Source: an uncultured Saprospiraceae bacterium (GTDB lineage Bacteria; Bacteroidota; Bacteroidia; Chitinophagales; Saprospiraceae). Taken from it: a stretch of 8,185 nt of DNA. Location of the stretch: positions 1 to 8,185 of the forward strand of contig CAJQNM010000817.1 in assembly GCA_905479665.1 (NCBI GenBank), given 5' to 3'. The notes below the pieces were generated by a model, which had not been told where the DNA came from, ran no database searches, and saw nothing but the letters and a program-made list of their open reading frames with translations. Below, one piece after another: positions 1-6,523 of this stretch (its first letter is position 1; each line of letters begins with the position of its first letter). The translations under genes were made by a program, and so were the position numbers.

Positions 1-199
1 CCACTTTCACCACAATTAATTCGATCCCATGTGGGCACGTTGCGATTGCTTTTACCTTGGTGATTTTTAGAGGCGGCAGACCTTTGGTGGCTCTTTCGTA
101 GTTTGAGCCTTCAGCTGCATGCCCTGCCGATGGCATGGCTATTCCAGCTAGGGAAGCCATTCCTATTTTCTGTAAGAGATCTCTTCGTTTCATGGACAT
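1..199 (-). CDS. Tat-exported mandelate racemase/muconate lactonizing enzyme-type protein, N-terminus (partial)
   Basis: Only the first 66 codons are present; the reading frame runs off the left edge of the window. The N-terminus has a twin-arginine signal (MKRRDLLQKIG, then a hydrophobic stretch and an AGHA/AE-type cleavage region near residues 26-29), so the protein should be folded in the cytoplasm and exported by Tat. The mature start, with LPPLKITKVKAIAT at about residues 41-54 followed by GIELIVVKV, matches from memory the opening beta-strand of the capping domain of enolase-superfamily sugar-acid dehydratases (RspA/mannonate or galactonate dehydratase-like) with Tat signals, common in Bacteroidota. 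The metal ligands and catalytic residues lie outside the window, so the substrate cannot be inferred. Two in-frame ATGs exist, at 199 and 193; the second places the KRR motif directly after Met and is equally plausible. The gene is divergent from the sensor kinase. The family call rests on a short segment. Confidence 0.7.
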   Translation of the reverse strand, partial: MSMKRRDLLQKIGMASLAGIAMPSAGHAAEGSNYERATKGLPPLKITKVKAIATCPHGIELIVVKV

Positions 200-353
200 T
201 AGTTTTTTAGTAAGGCAGTAATCTTAAGAGTACCTCCGAGACCTCGTTCACGGACTCATCAAAATTTCTTTCCGGAGCTACCCTTAATTTACAAAATCAA
301 TTTATGGATGGAGGCAAATTCCGACACGGACGACGTATGAGGTTGAAATAGGA

Positions 354-381
354 GCCAGCTAGGTTTTACCTATTTGCTGCC
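354..381. repeat. imperfect inverted repeat (hairpin) in the divergent intergenic gap
   Basis: GCCAGC-TAGGT and ACCTA-TTT-GCTGCC can pair around a TTT loop. The inner stem is five perfect base pairs (TAGGT/ACCTA). A three-base bulge follows, then an outer stem of CAGC/GCTG plus one mismatch and a final G-C. It lies about 70 bases upstream of the kinase start, inside the 200-449 gap between divergent genes. No T-tract follows on either strand, so it does not look like an intrinsic terminator. It could be a 5'-leader structure or a protein-binding site, or it may be chance. I found no exact Bacteroidota TAnnTTTG promoter element with a correctly spaced TTG in this gap on either strand. Confidence 0.3.
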
Positions 382-449
382 AAATTGAGGATCAATGCGT
401 GGAAACCCAGAGAATCTGTCTAACTTATGATGAGTAGATTGTAGCGATT

Positions 450-2414
450 TTGATTTTTTCTCAAAGAGTAATTCTTCTTGTCACTTTGTTCCTAGGGATT
501 CTGGGCTCCTCCTGCTCTGCCCAAAACCCACACTTGGACAGTCTCAGGAGCTTGCTCGACCATCCAGAAACGACTGATACGGCCAAGATGCTAATCTACT
601 ACAGTGTCATCTGGCCCAACACCTATCAAAACATGGAGCTGGCTGTGCAATTGACGAATGATATGATGGCCATCGCAAAGAAAAACAAGTGGTCTAAGTG
701 GACGCGCATAGCGCACTACTACTATGGCACCTCATATAAAAACCAGGGCGACTTTCATCAGGCAAAGGTGCATCTTGATACCGTTTATGCTCAGGCCCTT
801 CACCTTCAGGATACATCTCTGATGGCCAATGCCGCCTACCAACTGGTCATAATACATAAGGGCTTTCTCGATTACAGAGGAGCCATTGAGTGGGCCAATG
901 CTTCGAGAAATTATTATGAACACGAGGGTAAAATGTCCAGTGTGGCGATGACAGAAAATGCCAAGGGGGGACTTTATCGCAGACTAAAATTATTTGACAA
1001 AGCGGTGGAAACCTATGAAATGGCATTGCGTATTTTTCGAGAATCGAAAGACTCTATGGGTATGGCTGATGTTTATAATAATTTGGGGAATGTCTATGGC
1101 GAAATCGAAGCTTTTGAGGAAGCACTCCTTTACTTTGAATTGCAAGAGGGGCTGAATGAAGCACTGAAAGATACCATTGGTTTGGGGTATGTGTACGAGA
1201 ATCGGGGGCGTTTGTTGGAGATGATGGGAGACCTGAAAGGTGCAGAAATTTCCCTCCGGAAGAGCGTTGAAAACAGAAAAAAATATCAACAAAATGAATT
1301 GCTGTCGGCCTCGCTGATCCAATTGGGCTCCTGTCTTTTCAAAAGGAAATCATTTAATGAAGCAAGCTCTGTACTAGCGGAAGGACTAGATCTGGCAAAT
1401 AAATACAGGCTCCCCGAACAGCAGCAGGAGGCCTACCACCTTAAATCTAAAATCGCCGCTGAAACAGGTAAATATCGAGAGGCCCACAGGTACCTCACCA
1501 ACTACACCAGGCTTAAGGACAGCGTACTAAATGCCAGTATTAGCGAGCAGGCCCTCCGAATAGATGCCCTCACGGCCTTCGAAAAAGTAGAACGCGAAAC
1601 TGAAATGGACCAACTCTCTGTGCAGAATGAATTGCAACAACTTCGCCTGGCCCAATCTAAAAAGAACCTACAAATTGTAGCTGCCAGTTTTCTCACTCTT
1701 CTTGCGTTTCTCATCTGGATTTATCGAAGCCGAGCTAAGCTCAAGCAGACCAAATCCGAATTGGAGGTTCAGAAATCAGTCATCTCTAAGTCGCTCGAGG
1801 ACAAGGAATTTCTACTAAAGGAAATTCATCATCGTGTGAAAAACAATCTCCAGGTCATTTCTAGCCTGCTGAGACTCCAGTCTAGAAGTGTCACCGATAA
1901 GATGGCGCAACAAGCTCTGGATGAAGGACATAATCGTGTGAGGTCGATGGCACTCATTCATCAGAATCTCTATCAGGATAGTAGTGATCTTGCTGCTGTC
2001 GAAGTGCGGCAGTATCTGCAACAGCTGACTAGCGGACTACTTTCTTCCTACAGAGTAGATCAAAAGAAGGTAAAACTGGAACTAGATATTTGTGAAATCA
2101 GTCTGGATGTCGATACCCTCATTCCAGTAGGTTTGATCATAAACGAACTTGTCTCCAATTCTTTGAAGTACGCTTTTCCCAACGATCAGGAGGGAATGGT
2201 GCTCGTCAGACTAGAGGAGTTTTCAGACTCGGTGCTGCGTTTAATTGTGAGTGATGACGGAGTGGGATACGACCCAACGACAGTGGGAAAGAAGAGTTTT
2301 GGACTAAGGTTAATCAAGGCCTTTGCCGAGCGTCTCAAAGCTGATCTGACCTTGGATGGAAGTAATGGGACTACGGCAGAATTCCTGATAAGAAAATATC
2401 AAAGAGCAGCCTGA
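450..2414 (+). CDS. TPR-repeat sensor histidine kinase (HisKA_2 family)
   Basis: A 654-residue membrane sensor kinase. Residues 1-25 form a signal peptide (VILLVTLFLGILG, then SCSA before QN). About residues 85-360 are helical TPR repeats; the clearest begin near 165, 205 and 245. A coiled coil near 365-405 leads to one transmembrane helix at about 407-425 and a linker coiled coil at 427-455. The phosphoacceptor box is KEIHHRVKNNLQ at 457-468; by analogy with HWE/HisKA_2 kinases the phosphorylated residue is probably H461. The ATP-binding domain has an N box (INELVSNSLKYAF, N565/N570), a G1 box (DDGVGYDP, 602-609) and a G2-like SFGLRLI (616-622). The TPR part should be periplasmic and the kinase part cytoplasmic. 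The start is TTG: a stop lies in frame at 435, and the first internal ATG (residue 47) would remove the signal peptide. No response regulator gene is present in the window, so its output is unknown. Confidence 0.9.
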   Translation: MIFSQRVILLVTLFLGILGSSCSAQNPHLDSLRSLLDHPETTDTAKMLIYYSVIWPNTYQNMELAVQLTNDMMAIAKKNKWSKWTRIAHYYYGTSYKNQGDFHQAKVHLDTVYAQALHLQDTSLMANAAYQLVIIHKGFLDYRGAIEWANASRNYYEHEGKMSSVAMTENAKGGLYRRLKLFDKAVETYEMALRIFRESKDSMGMADVYNNLGNVYGEIEAFEEALLYFELQEGLNEALKDTIGLGYVYENRGRLLEMMGDLKGAEISLRKSVENRKKYQQNELLSASLIQLGSCLFKRKSFNEASSVLAEGLDLANKYRLPEQQQEAYHLKSKIAAETGKYREAHRYLTNYTRLKDSVLNASISEQALRIDALTAFEKVERETEMDQLSVQNELQQLRLAQSKKNLQIVAASFLTLLAFLIWIYRSRAKLKQTKSELEVQKSVISKSLEDKEFLLKEIHHRVKNNLQVISSLLRLQSRSVTDKMAQQALDEGHNRVRSMALIHQNLYQDSSDLAAVEVRQYLQQLTSGLLSSYRVDQKKVKLELDICEISLDVDTLIPVGLIINELVSNSLKYAFPNDQEGMVLVRLEEFSDSVLRLIVSDDGVGYDPTTVGKKSFGLRLIKAFAERLKADLTLDGSNGTTAEFLIRKYQRAA

Positions 2415-2517
2415 CAAAACCTATGATCTATATGTTCAGCGACATTTGAGTGAGCAAGTGCGAAAATTAAGGGGCGACAAATACATTTTTGGCCATATTG
2501 AAATTCAATCTCGAAGA

Positions 2518-3375
2518 ATGAAATACTTGCTTTGCCTCTGCATCACTTTCCTTCTGGCTCAAACCAGTTTTGCACAACAGGCATGGGTCCATGCACAAGG
2601 AAGTGGCTATGTACAACTGGGCACAACACTTTTTACGTATTCGTCACTGCACAATGGAGGAGATTCTCCCATCGAGCTTCCGAGGTCCATATCTGACAAT
2701 ATTTTGTCCCTCTATCTGGAATATGGACTAACGGGCAAGCTTACAGCCACGGCTGTCCTTCCATATCACCTACAGTCTAGTGGGGATTTAGCGAGTGGGT
2801 GGTCGAAATTTGCTCCCGAAAAAGGCACTCTCAATGCCCTTGGCAATACATCCATCGCACTGACCTATCAAATAGTGGAGCGGGATGGAATCGTCTTTTC
2901 CACAAAACTACTGGGCCAGTTGGCTACGAGCAAGTATGACGACAATACAGGTTTGCAATCAGACTATTCTACTGCAAGCATCACGCCTTCTTTGCTTGTC
3001 GGTGTGGGCAAAAGCAACTATTTCTTCAGTGGTGAAATAGGATATACGCTGCAAGGGGGAGATTATTTAGATCGTTTTATCCTGCAGGCTCAGCTAGGCA
3101 CTTCGTTCGGTATCAAAAAGAAACTCGTGGCGATTTTGGCTGCCTCAAATATGTCATCTCTGGGCCAGGTAGATGAGGCCCGAAGCGAAGCCCTTGATGG
3201 CAATGCACGTTTGACCGGATTATATATTAATGATCAATCGTACTTGGCACTGACATTCAAGCTTGGATACAAACTGAATGATCGTCTCAGTGCCTGGGGA
3301 TCAATTGCCGGAGGGGCTGCCACCAATGTGGGTAGAGGAATAGTTTTTGGTCTTGCGCTTGGGTATGATTTCTGA
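2518..3375 (+). CDS. predicted outer-membrane beta-barrel protein
   Basis: A 285-residue protein with a clear Sec signal peptide (MKYLLCLCITFLLAQTSFA, cleavage before QQ). The mature part is made of alternating hydrophobic/polar strands rich in Tyr, Gly and Leu, such as YVQLGTTLFTYSS near residue 31, LSLYLEYGLTGKLTATAVLPY near 64-84, and FSGEIGYTLQGG. It ends in VFGLALGYDF, with the C-terminal Phe typical of outer-membrane barrels. This resembles the transporter-like barrels annotated as phenol MetA degradation-type or simply hypothetical in Bacteroidota, but I cannot assign a substrate. The frame is open upstream to a TTG at 2446, which would add 24 residues before the signal peptide; the ATG at 2518 is preferred because it starts exactly at the signal. 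It lies 103 bases after the sensor kinase on the same strand, so co-transcription is possible but not shown. Confidence 0.8.
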   Translation: MKYLLCLCITFLLAQTSFAQQAWVHAQGSGYVQLGTTLFTYSSLHNGGDSPIELPRSISDNILSLYLEYGLTGKLTATAVLPYHLQSSGDLASGWSKFAPEKGTLNALGNTSIALTYQIVERDGIVFSTKLLGQLATSKYDDNTGLQSDYSTASITPSLLVGVGKSNYFFSGEIGYTLQGGDYLDRFILQAQLGTSFGIKKKLVAILAASNMSSLGQVDEARSEALDGNARLTGLYINDQSYLALTFKLGYKLNDRLSAWGSIAGGAATNVGRGIVFGLALGYDF

Positions 3376-3378
3376 TTT

Positions 3379-3403
3379 GGCACGATCCTGAAGGAATCAT
3401 GCC
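3379..3403. terminator. possible weak terminator hairpin between convergent genes
   Basis: Four bases after the barrel gene stop, GGCACGATCC and GGAATCATGCC can pair around a TGAA loop, with one C-A mismatch and one bulged base. It sits in the 102-base gap between two convergent genes, where a bidirectional terminator would be expected. There is no T-run after the stem on the plus strand and only AAATC-like sequence on the minus strand, so an intrinsic terminator is not well supported. Confidence 0.3.
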
Positions 3404-3477
3404 CTTACCAATCGACACCGGTTTAATTTCTAGCGTAATTAATGAGGTGCGAAACCCTGAATTTCTATTGTAATTAT

Positions 3478-4911
3478 CTACTGGCTTAAGCGCAGCACTT
3501 TGCCCGGTCTGTTAAGGACTACGTAGATGGCTCCGTCTGGGCCAGTGGTTACATCTCGCACACGTCCGGCATTCTTAAGTATGGTTTGACGATACATCAC
3601 TCGGTCTTTCTCAATATCGAGCAATTGCAATTCTTCCATTTTGAGCGCACCGACGAGAAGACGGTTTTTCCATTTTGGGAAAATATCTCCACGATAGAAG
3701 TCTAATCCACACGTGGCTATGGAGGGTTTCCAAAAGAAGATGGGCTGCTCCATGCCTTCTTTACGGGTCAGCTCCGTGATGATGGCACCGTTGTAGTTGA
3801 TCCCGTAGCTAATGACCGGCCAACCATAGTTTCGTCCCGGTAGAATGAGATTGAGTTCATCACCTCCCAGGGGTCCATGTTCCGTGGCCCAAAGGTGCCC
3901 GGTTTCCGGGTGCACGGCCAATCCTTGTGGATTGCGATTGCCATAGGAGTAAATGGTTTGCGCAACATCAGACTGACCATAAAAGGGGTTGGATCTTGGT
4001 ATCCGTCCATCCCGATGAATACGGTGCACCTTGCCATTGGGTTTTCCAATGTCTTGCGCATCTTCAGAAGTTCCTCTATCGCCGATGCTAAAATAGAGAT
4101 ACCCCTCAGGGTCGAAGACGATGCGACTACCAAAATGCCAGCGTGCTGTTTTGTAGGTTTCGTAGGGCGCTTCAAAAATTACTTCATGATCACTCCACGT
4201 CTTATCGATGATCTTTCCCCTCACTATGGAAGTCATGGATGGGACCAACTCTTCTCCATCCTCAACAACTGTCCCTTGGCCGTGGCTAAAGGCTAAGTAT
4301 ATCCAAGGTTCACTATCATAGTTAGGATCTACCGCCACATCAAGGAGCCCGCCCTGCCCCCTCGCCTGAACTTTGGGAATACCAGCAACGGAATCCGGAA
4401 GGAGCACTCCGTCCTCTACAATGCGTAATCTTCCCCCGCGCTCCGTGATCAATGCTCGGTTGGGACCCGCAAAATCAATGCTCCATGGTATGTCCAAACC
4501 ATCGGCCCATTCCTCAACTTTGACAGAATAGTCCTGAGTCTCTAACGTAGCGGGAATGGACGGCTTGGAGATCCCCAAGCGTGCTTCCTCATTCATTAAG
4601 AAGCTCACCAAAGAATCGATCTCGGCATCCGCCAGCATGGCTCCCCACGAGGGCATGCCATGATGTGGATAGCCAAATTTTATCGACCTCATGATATCGG
4701 ATCTTCCCGAGCCAAATTGCCAAGAGCCATCCAGGAGGCTCTGAGCAATACCTCCCGTTAGGTCTTCACCATGACAAGATGCGCACAACTTCATGAACGT
4801 CTCCGGGACATCTGTCTCAGTGTCGACATGGGAAGTCGTCGAAGTACAAGACACCCAGTACAGGGAACAAGCCAGAAAGGCCGAAGAAAGCAGTAAAAAT
4901 TTGTTGATCAT
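3478..4911 (-). CDS. cytochrome c-fused PQQ-dependent aldose sugar dehydrogenase (YliI/Asd-like)
   Basis: A 477-residue exported protein with two domains. After a hydrophobic leader (residues 1-22, ending in a Cys that could be lipidated although the lipobox YWVSC is poor) comes a small class I cytochrome c domain at about 36-108. Its haem site is CASCH (C43, C46, H47) and its probable axial Met is M86 in HHGMPSW. The remainder, about 128-477, is a six-bladed soluble glucose dehydrogenase/sorbosone dehydrogenase domain closely resembling E. coli YliI: GQGGLLDVAVDP (185-196), RWHFGSRIVFDPEGYLYFSIGD (from 257), YGNRNPQGLAVHP (323-335), EHGPLGGDELN (344-354), NYGWP (361-365) and RVRDVTTGPDG (450-460). 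It should oxidise aldoses in the periplasm with PQQ and Ca2+ and pass electrons to its own haem. At the position of the A. calcoaceticus catalytic His144 there is Asp195; as I recall, Asp or Ala is usual in the YliI branch. It starts 40 bases after the PPi-phosphofructokinase and may be the last operon gene. PQQ synthesis genes are not in the window. Confidence 0.9.
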   Translation of the reverse strand: MINKFLLLSSAFLACSLYWVSCTSTTSHVDTETDVPETFMKLCASCHGEDLTGGIAQSLLDGSWQFGSGRSDIMRSIKFGYPHHGMPSWGAMLADAEIDSLVSFLMNEEARLGISKPSIPATLETQDYSVKVEEWADGLDIPWSIDFAGPNRALITERGGRLRIVEDGVLLPDSVAGIPKVQARGQGGLLDVAVDPNYDSEPWIYLAFSHGQGTVVEDGEELVPSMTSIVRGKIIDKTWSDHEVIFEAPYETYKTARWHFGSRIVFDPEGYLYFSIGDRGTSEDAQDIGKPNGKVHRIHRDGRIPRSNPFYGQSDVAQTIYSYGNRNPQGLAVHPETGHLWATEHGPLGGDELNLILPGRNYGWPVISYGINYNGAIITELTRKEGMEQPIFFWKPSIATCGLDFYRGDIFPKWKNRLLVGALKMEELQLLDIEKDRVMYRQTILKNAGRVRDVTTGPDGAIYVVLNRPGKVLRLSQ

Positions 4912-4951
4912 ATTATTGTTTCAACGTCTACTGCTCCTTGTAAATCAATAT

Positions 4952-6151
4952 CTACACCGAATACTTCGTCGTCATGATCATCATCGGTAGTCCGTCCAAA
5001 TCGTGGTAGAACGGATGGTAGCGCTCCGTGTCGTAGTGTTTTTCCACATCCACCACCTTGCTCATGCTGGTCACTGTGCTAATTGGCACACTGCCATATT
5101 GCCCATGCTGCAGGCATACAAGCTTACCACTTTCGCCCTTCTTGATTAAGTCAAAGGCTAGCGTGCCATAGGCCATAGGGACAATCGCATCCATCGCGTC
5201 GGGATCACCACAGCGTACCATATAGCCTAATTTCTGACTGATGGTATTTAGCTTTCTGCCATTATTAAATTGACCCGAGTGTTCTTTAATCTGATTCGAG
5301 ACAATATCTCCGATGCCACCCAATTTTGCATGTCCGTATGCATCTTTTTCAGAATCCTGAAACATCATGTTCTCACCACTGATTTTGGCTCCTTCTGACA
5401 CCAATACTACAGAATAGTTGCTAGGATTGTCACGGCGATCTCGTACCAACATTTCAGTCAACTTAACTACATCAAATTCATGCTCAGGGATCACACAGCG
5501 GTGAGCCGCACCTGCCATGGTAGGTAGCATCGCTGTAAAACCGGCATAGCGACCAAAGACCTCCAATACCATAATTCGTTCATGTGAGCCTGCTGAAGTA
5601 CGTAGATTATTGGTTAGGGCGATGGTTCGGGAGATGCAGGTACTGAAGCCGATGCAATAATCGGTGCCCGGTACATCATTGTCCATCGTTTTGGGTATGG
5701 CATTGACCTTCACGCCAAGATCATTGAGATGCACGGCATAGCTCAGGGTATCGTCACCTCCTGTGGCGATGAGATGATCAATGCCAATCCACTCCAAATT
5801 CTTGATCACTTCAGGGGTAAGATCATTGATCTCGTCGGTGTACGAATCTTGGAGATGCACCGGCACAGAGTCCCTAGACACTTTGCTTGGCTTGGTGCGA
5901 CTGGTGTGCAGGAAGGTTCCGCCTGTCCGCGCAGCCTTATCAACCACTTGTTTGGTGAGCTCCAGAAAATTTTCGCTATTGTCGTAATCTTTATCACGGA
6001 TCACATCAATAATGCCACCCCAACCACGTCGCAGACCGATGACTTTATAACCCTCTCGCAATGCTCGAATGGTTACCGCACGTATTGCCGGATTAAGCCC
6101 GGGTACATCTCCGCCTCCCGTGAGAATACCAATTACACCTTTCGTTGCCAT
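4952..6151 (-). CDS. pfp: pyrophosphate-type 6-phosphofructokinase
   Basis: A 399-residue cytoplasmic enzyme converting fructose 6-phosphate and PPi to fructose 1,6-bisphosphate and Pi, reversibly. The N-terminal glycine-rich loop is LTGGGDVPGLN (10-20). The donor signature is of the PPi type: GGDD at 131-134 (Asp134 where ATP enzymes have Gly104) and PKTMDND at 153-159 (Lys154 where ATP enzymes have Gly124), with the catalytic base at Asp157. Substrate-site residues include R192 in SHERI and FGR at 199-201, with Phe instead of the usual Met. The C-terminal half (VSEGA, DAYGHAKLGGIGD, GDPDAMD, YDTER) and the length match, from memory, the roughly 400-residue Propionibacterium-type PPi enzymes rather than 320-residue PfkA. 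A purine-rich stretch (AAGAAGAAAAG) directly precedes the ATG. It follows cutA by 59 bases and precedes the sugar dehydrogenase by 40. PPi preference is inferred from the motif; mixed donor use is possible. Confidence 0.93.
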   Translation of the reverse strand: MATKGVIGILTGGGDVPGLNPAIRAVTIRALREGYKVIGLRRGWGGIIDVIRDKDYDNSENFLELTKQVVDKAARTGGTFLHTSRTKPSKVSRDSVPVHLQDSYTDEINDLTPEVIKNLEWIGIDHLIATGGDDTLSYAVHLNDLGVKVNAIPKTMDNDVPGTDYCIGFSTCISRTIALTNNLRTSAGSHERIMVLEVFGRYAGFTAMLPTMAGAAHRCVIPEHEFDVVKLTEMLVRDRRDNPSNYSVVLVSEGAKISGENMMFQDSEKDAYGHAKLGGIGDIVSNQIKEHSGQFNNGRKLNTISQKLGYMVRCGDPDAMDAIVPMAYGTLAFDLIKKGESGKLVCLQHGQYGSVPISTVTSMSKVVDVEKHYDTERYHPFYHDLDGLPMMIMTTKYSV

Positions 6152-6210
6152 CTTTTCTTCTTTTTTATTGAGTAAAAGTTATCAAGCCGCCGAAAATAGT
6201 GAAATGTATT

Positions 6211-6519
6211 TTATTCTGTCTCCCGAATAATCCATTCTTCGTAATCTGCGTTCGCTGTTACTTCCCATCGCACGATGCAAGGCACTTCATACGGGTGCAA
6301 CTCCAGCAGTCTCTTTTCTAATTTTTCAGCCATCAGCATCCGTGTTTTAAACAAAGTGACCCACTCGCCAGCCTCCTCTATTTTGTCTTGCCACCAATAC
6401 TGCGAATGAATGGCGTGTAGATTTACACATGCCACAAGTCGCTCGTGCAGGATTTGATTCGCAATCTGACGAGCAGTCTCCTCGTCGGGATGTGTGACAT
6501 ATACGACCAGAAACGCCAT
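6211..6519 (-). CDS. cutA: CutA1 divalent-cation tolerance family protein
   Basis: A 102-residue cytoplasmic protein spanning the whole CutA1 domain, at the usual length. Family marks in order are a first beta strand (FLVVYVTHPDEETA, 3-16), LVACVNL at 28-34, the aromatic SQYWWQ at 39-44 with the acidic turn KIEEAGE, LFKTR at 56-60, and the ELHPYEVPCIVRWEV stretch at 73-87 near the end. CutA forms very stable trimers; it was linked to copper tolerance in E. coli, but its physiological role remains unsettled. The gene begins only four bases after the stop of the ATP-type phosphofructokinase and has no evident Shine-Dalgarno sequence of its own, so translation is probably coupled. Its position between two phosphofructokinases is the only hint of a metabolic link and may simply reflect operon packing. 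Confidence 0.95.
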   Translation of the reverse strand: MAFLVVYVTHPDEETARQIANQILHERLVACVNLHAIHSQYWWQDKIEEAGEWVTLFKTRMLMAEKLEKRLLELHPYEVPCIVRWEVTANADYEEWIIRETE

Positions 6520-6523
6520 CGGC

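Noticed and set aside
2482..2489. TACATTTT as a -7 element for the barrel gene
   Set aside because: The last base does not match TAnnTTTG and the nearest upstream TTG (2446) is too far away for the -33 element.
2446..2517. 24-residue N-terminal extension of the barrel protein starting at a TTG
   Set aside because: The extension is charged and would bury the signal peptide inside the protein. The ATG at 2518 begins exactly at a standard signal sequence.
3877..4296. 139-codon plus-strand open frame opposite the sugar dehydrogenase
   Set aside because: It is antisense to the conserved propeller domain, with no recognisable protein features.
4888..4935. AAGGAG upstream of the sugar dehydrogenase as its Shine-Dalgarno site
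   Set aside because: It is about 22 bases from the ATG, too far for ribosome positioning, and there is no closer in-frame start that it would serve.
5729..6175. 148-codon plus-strand open frame opposite the PPi-phosphofructokinase
   Set aside because: It lies wholly antisense to a strongly conserved enzyme gene and its translation shows no domain or coherent composition; it is a shadow frame.
6152..6210. Promoter for the PPi-phosphofructokinase in the 59-bp gap (TTGATAACTTTT on the minus strand)
   Set aside because: The TAACTTTT element misses the final G of TAnnTTTG and the TTG lies directly beside it instead of about 20 bases upstream. The purine-rich stretch is better read as a translation-initiation feature.
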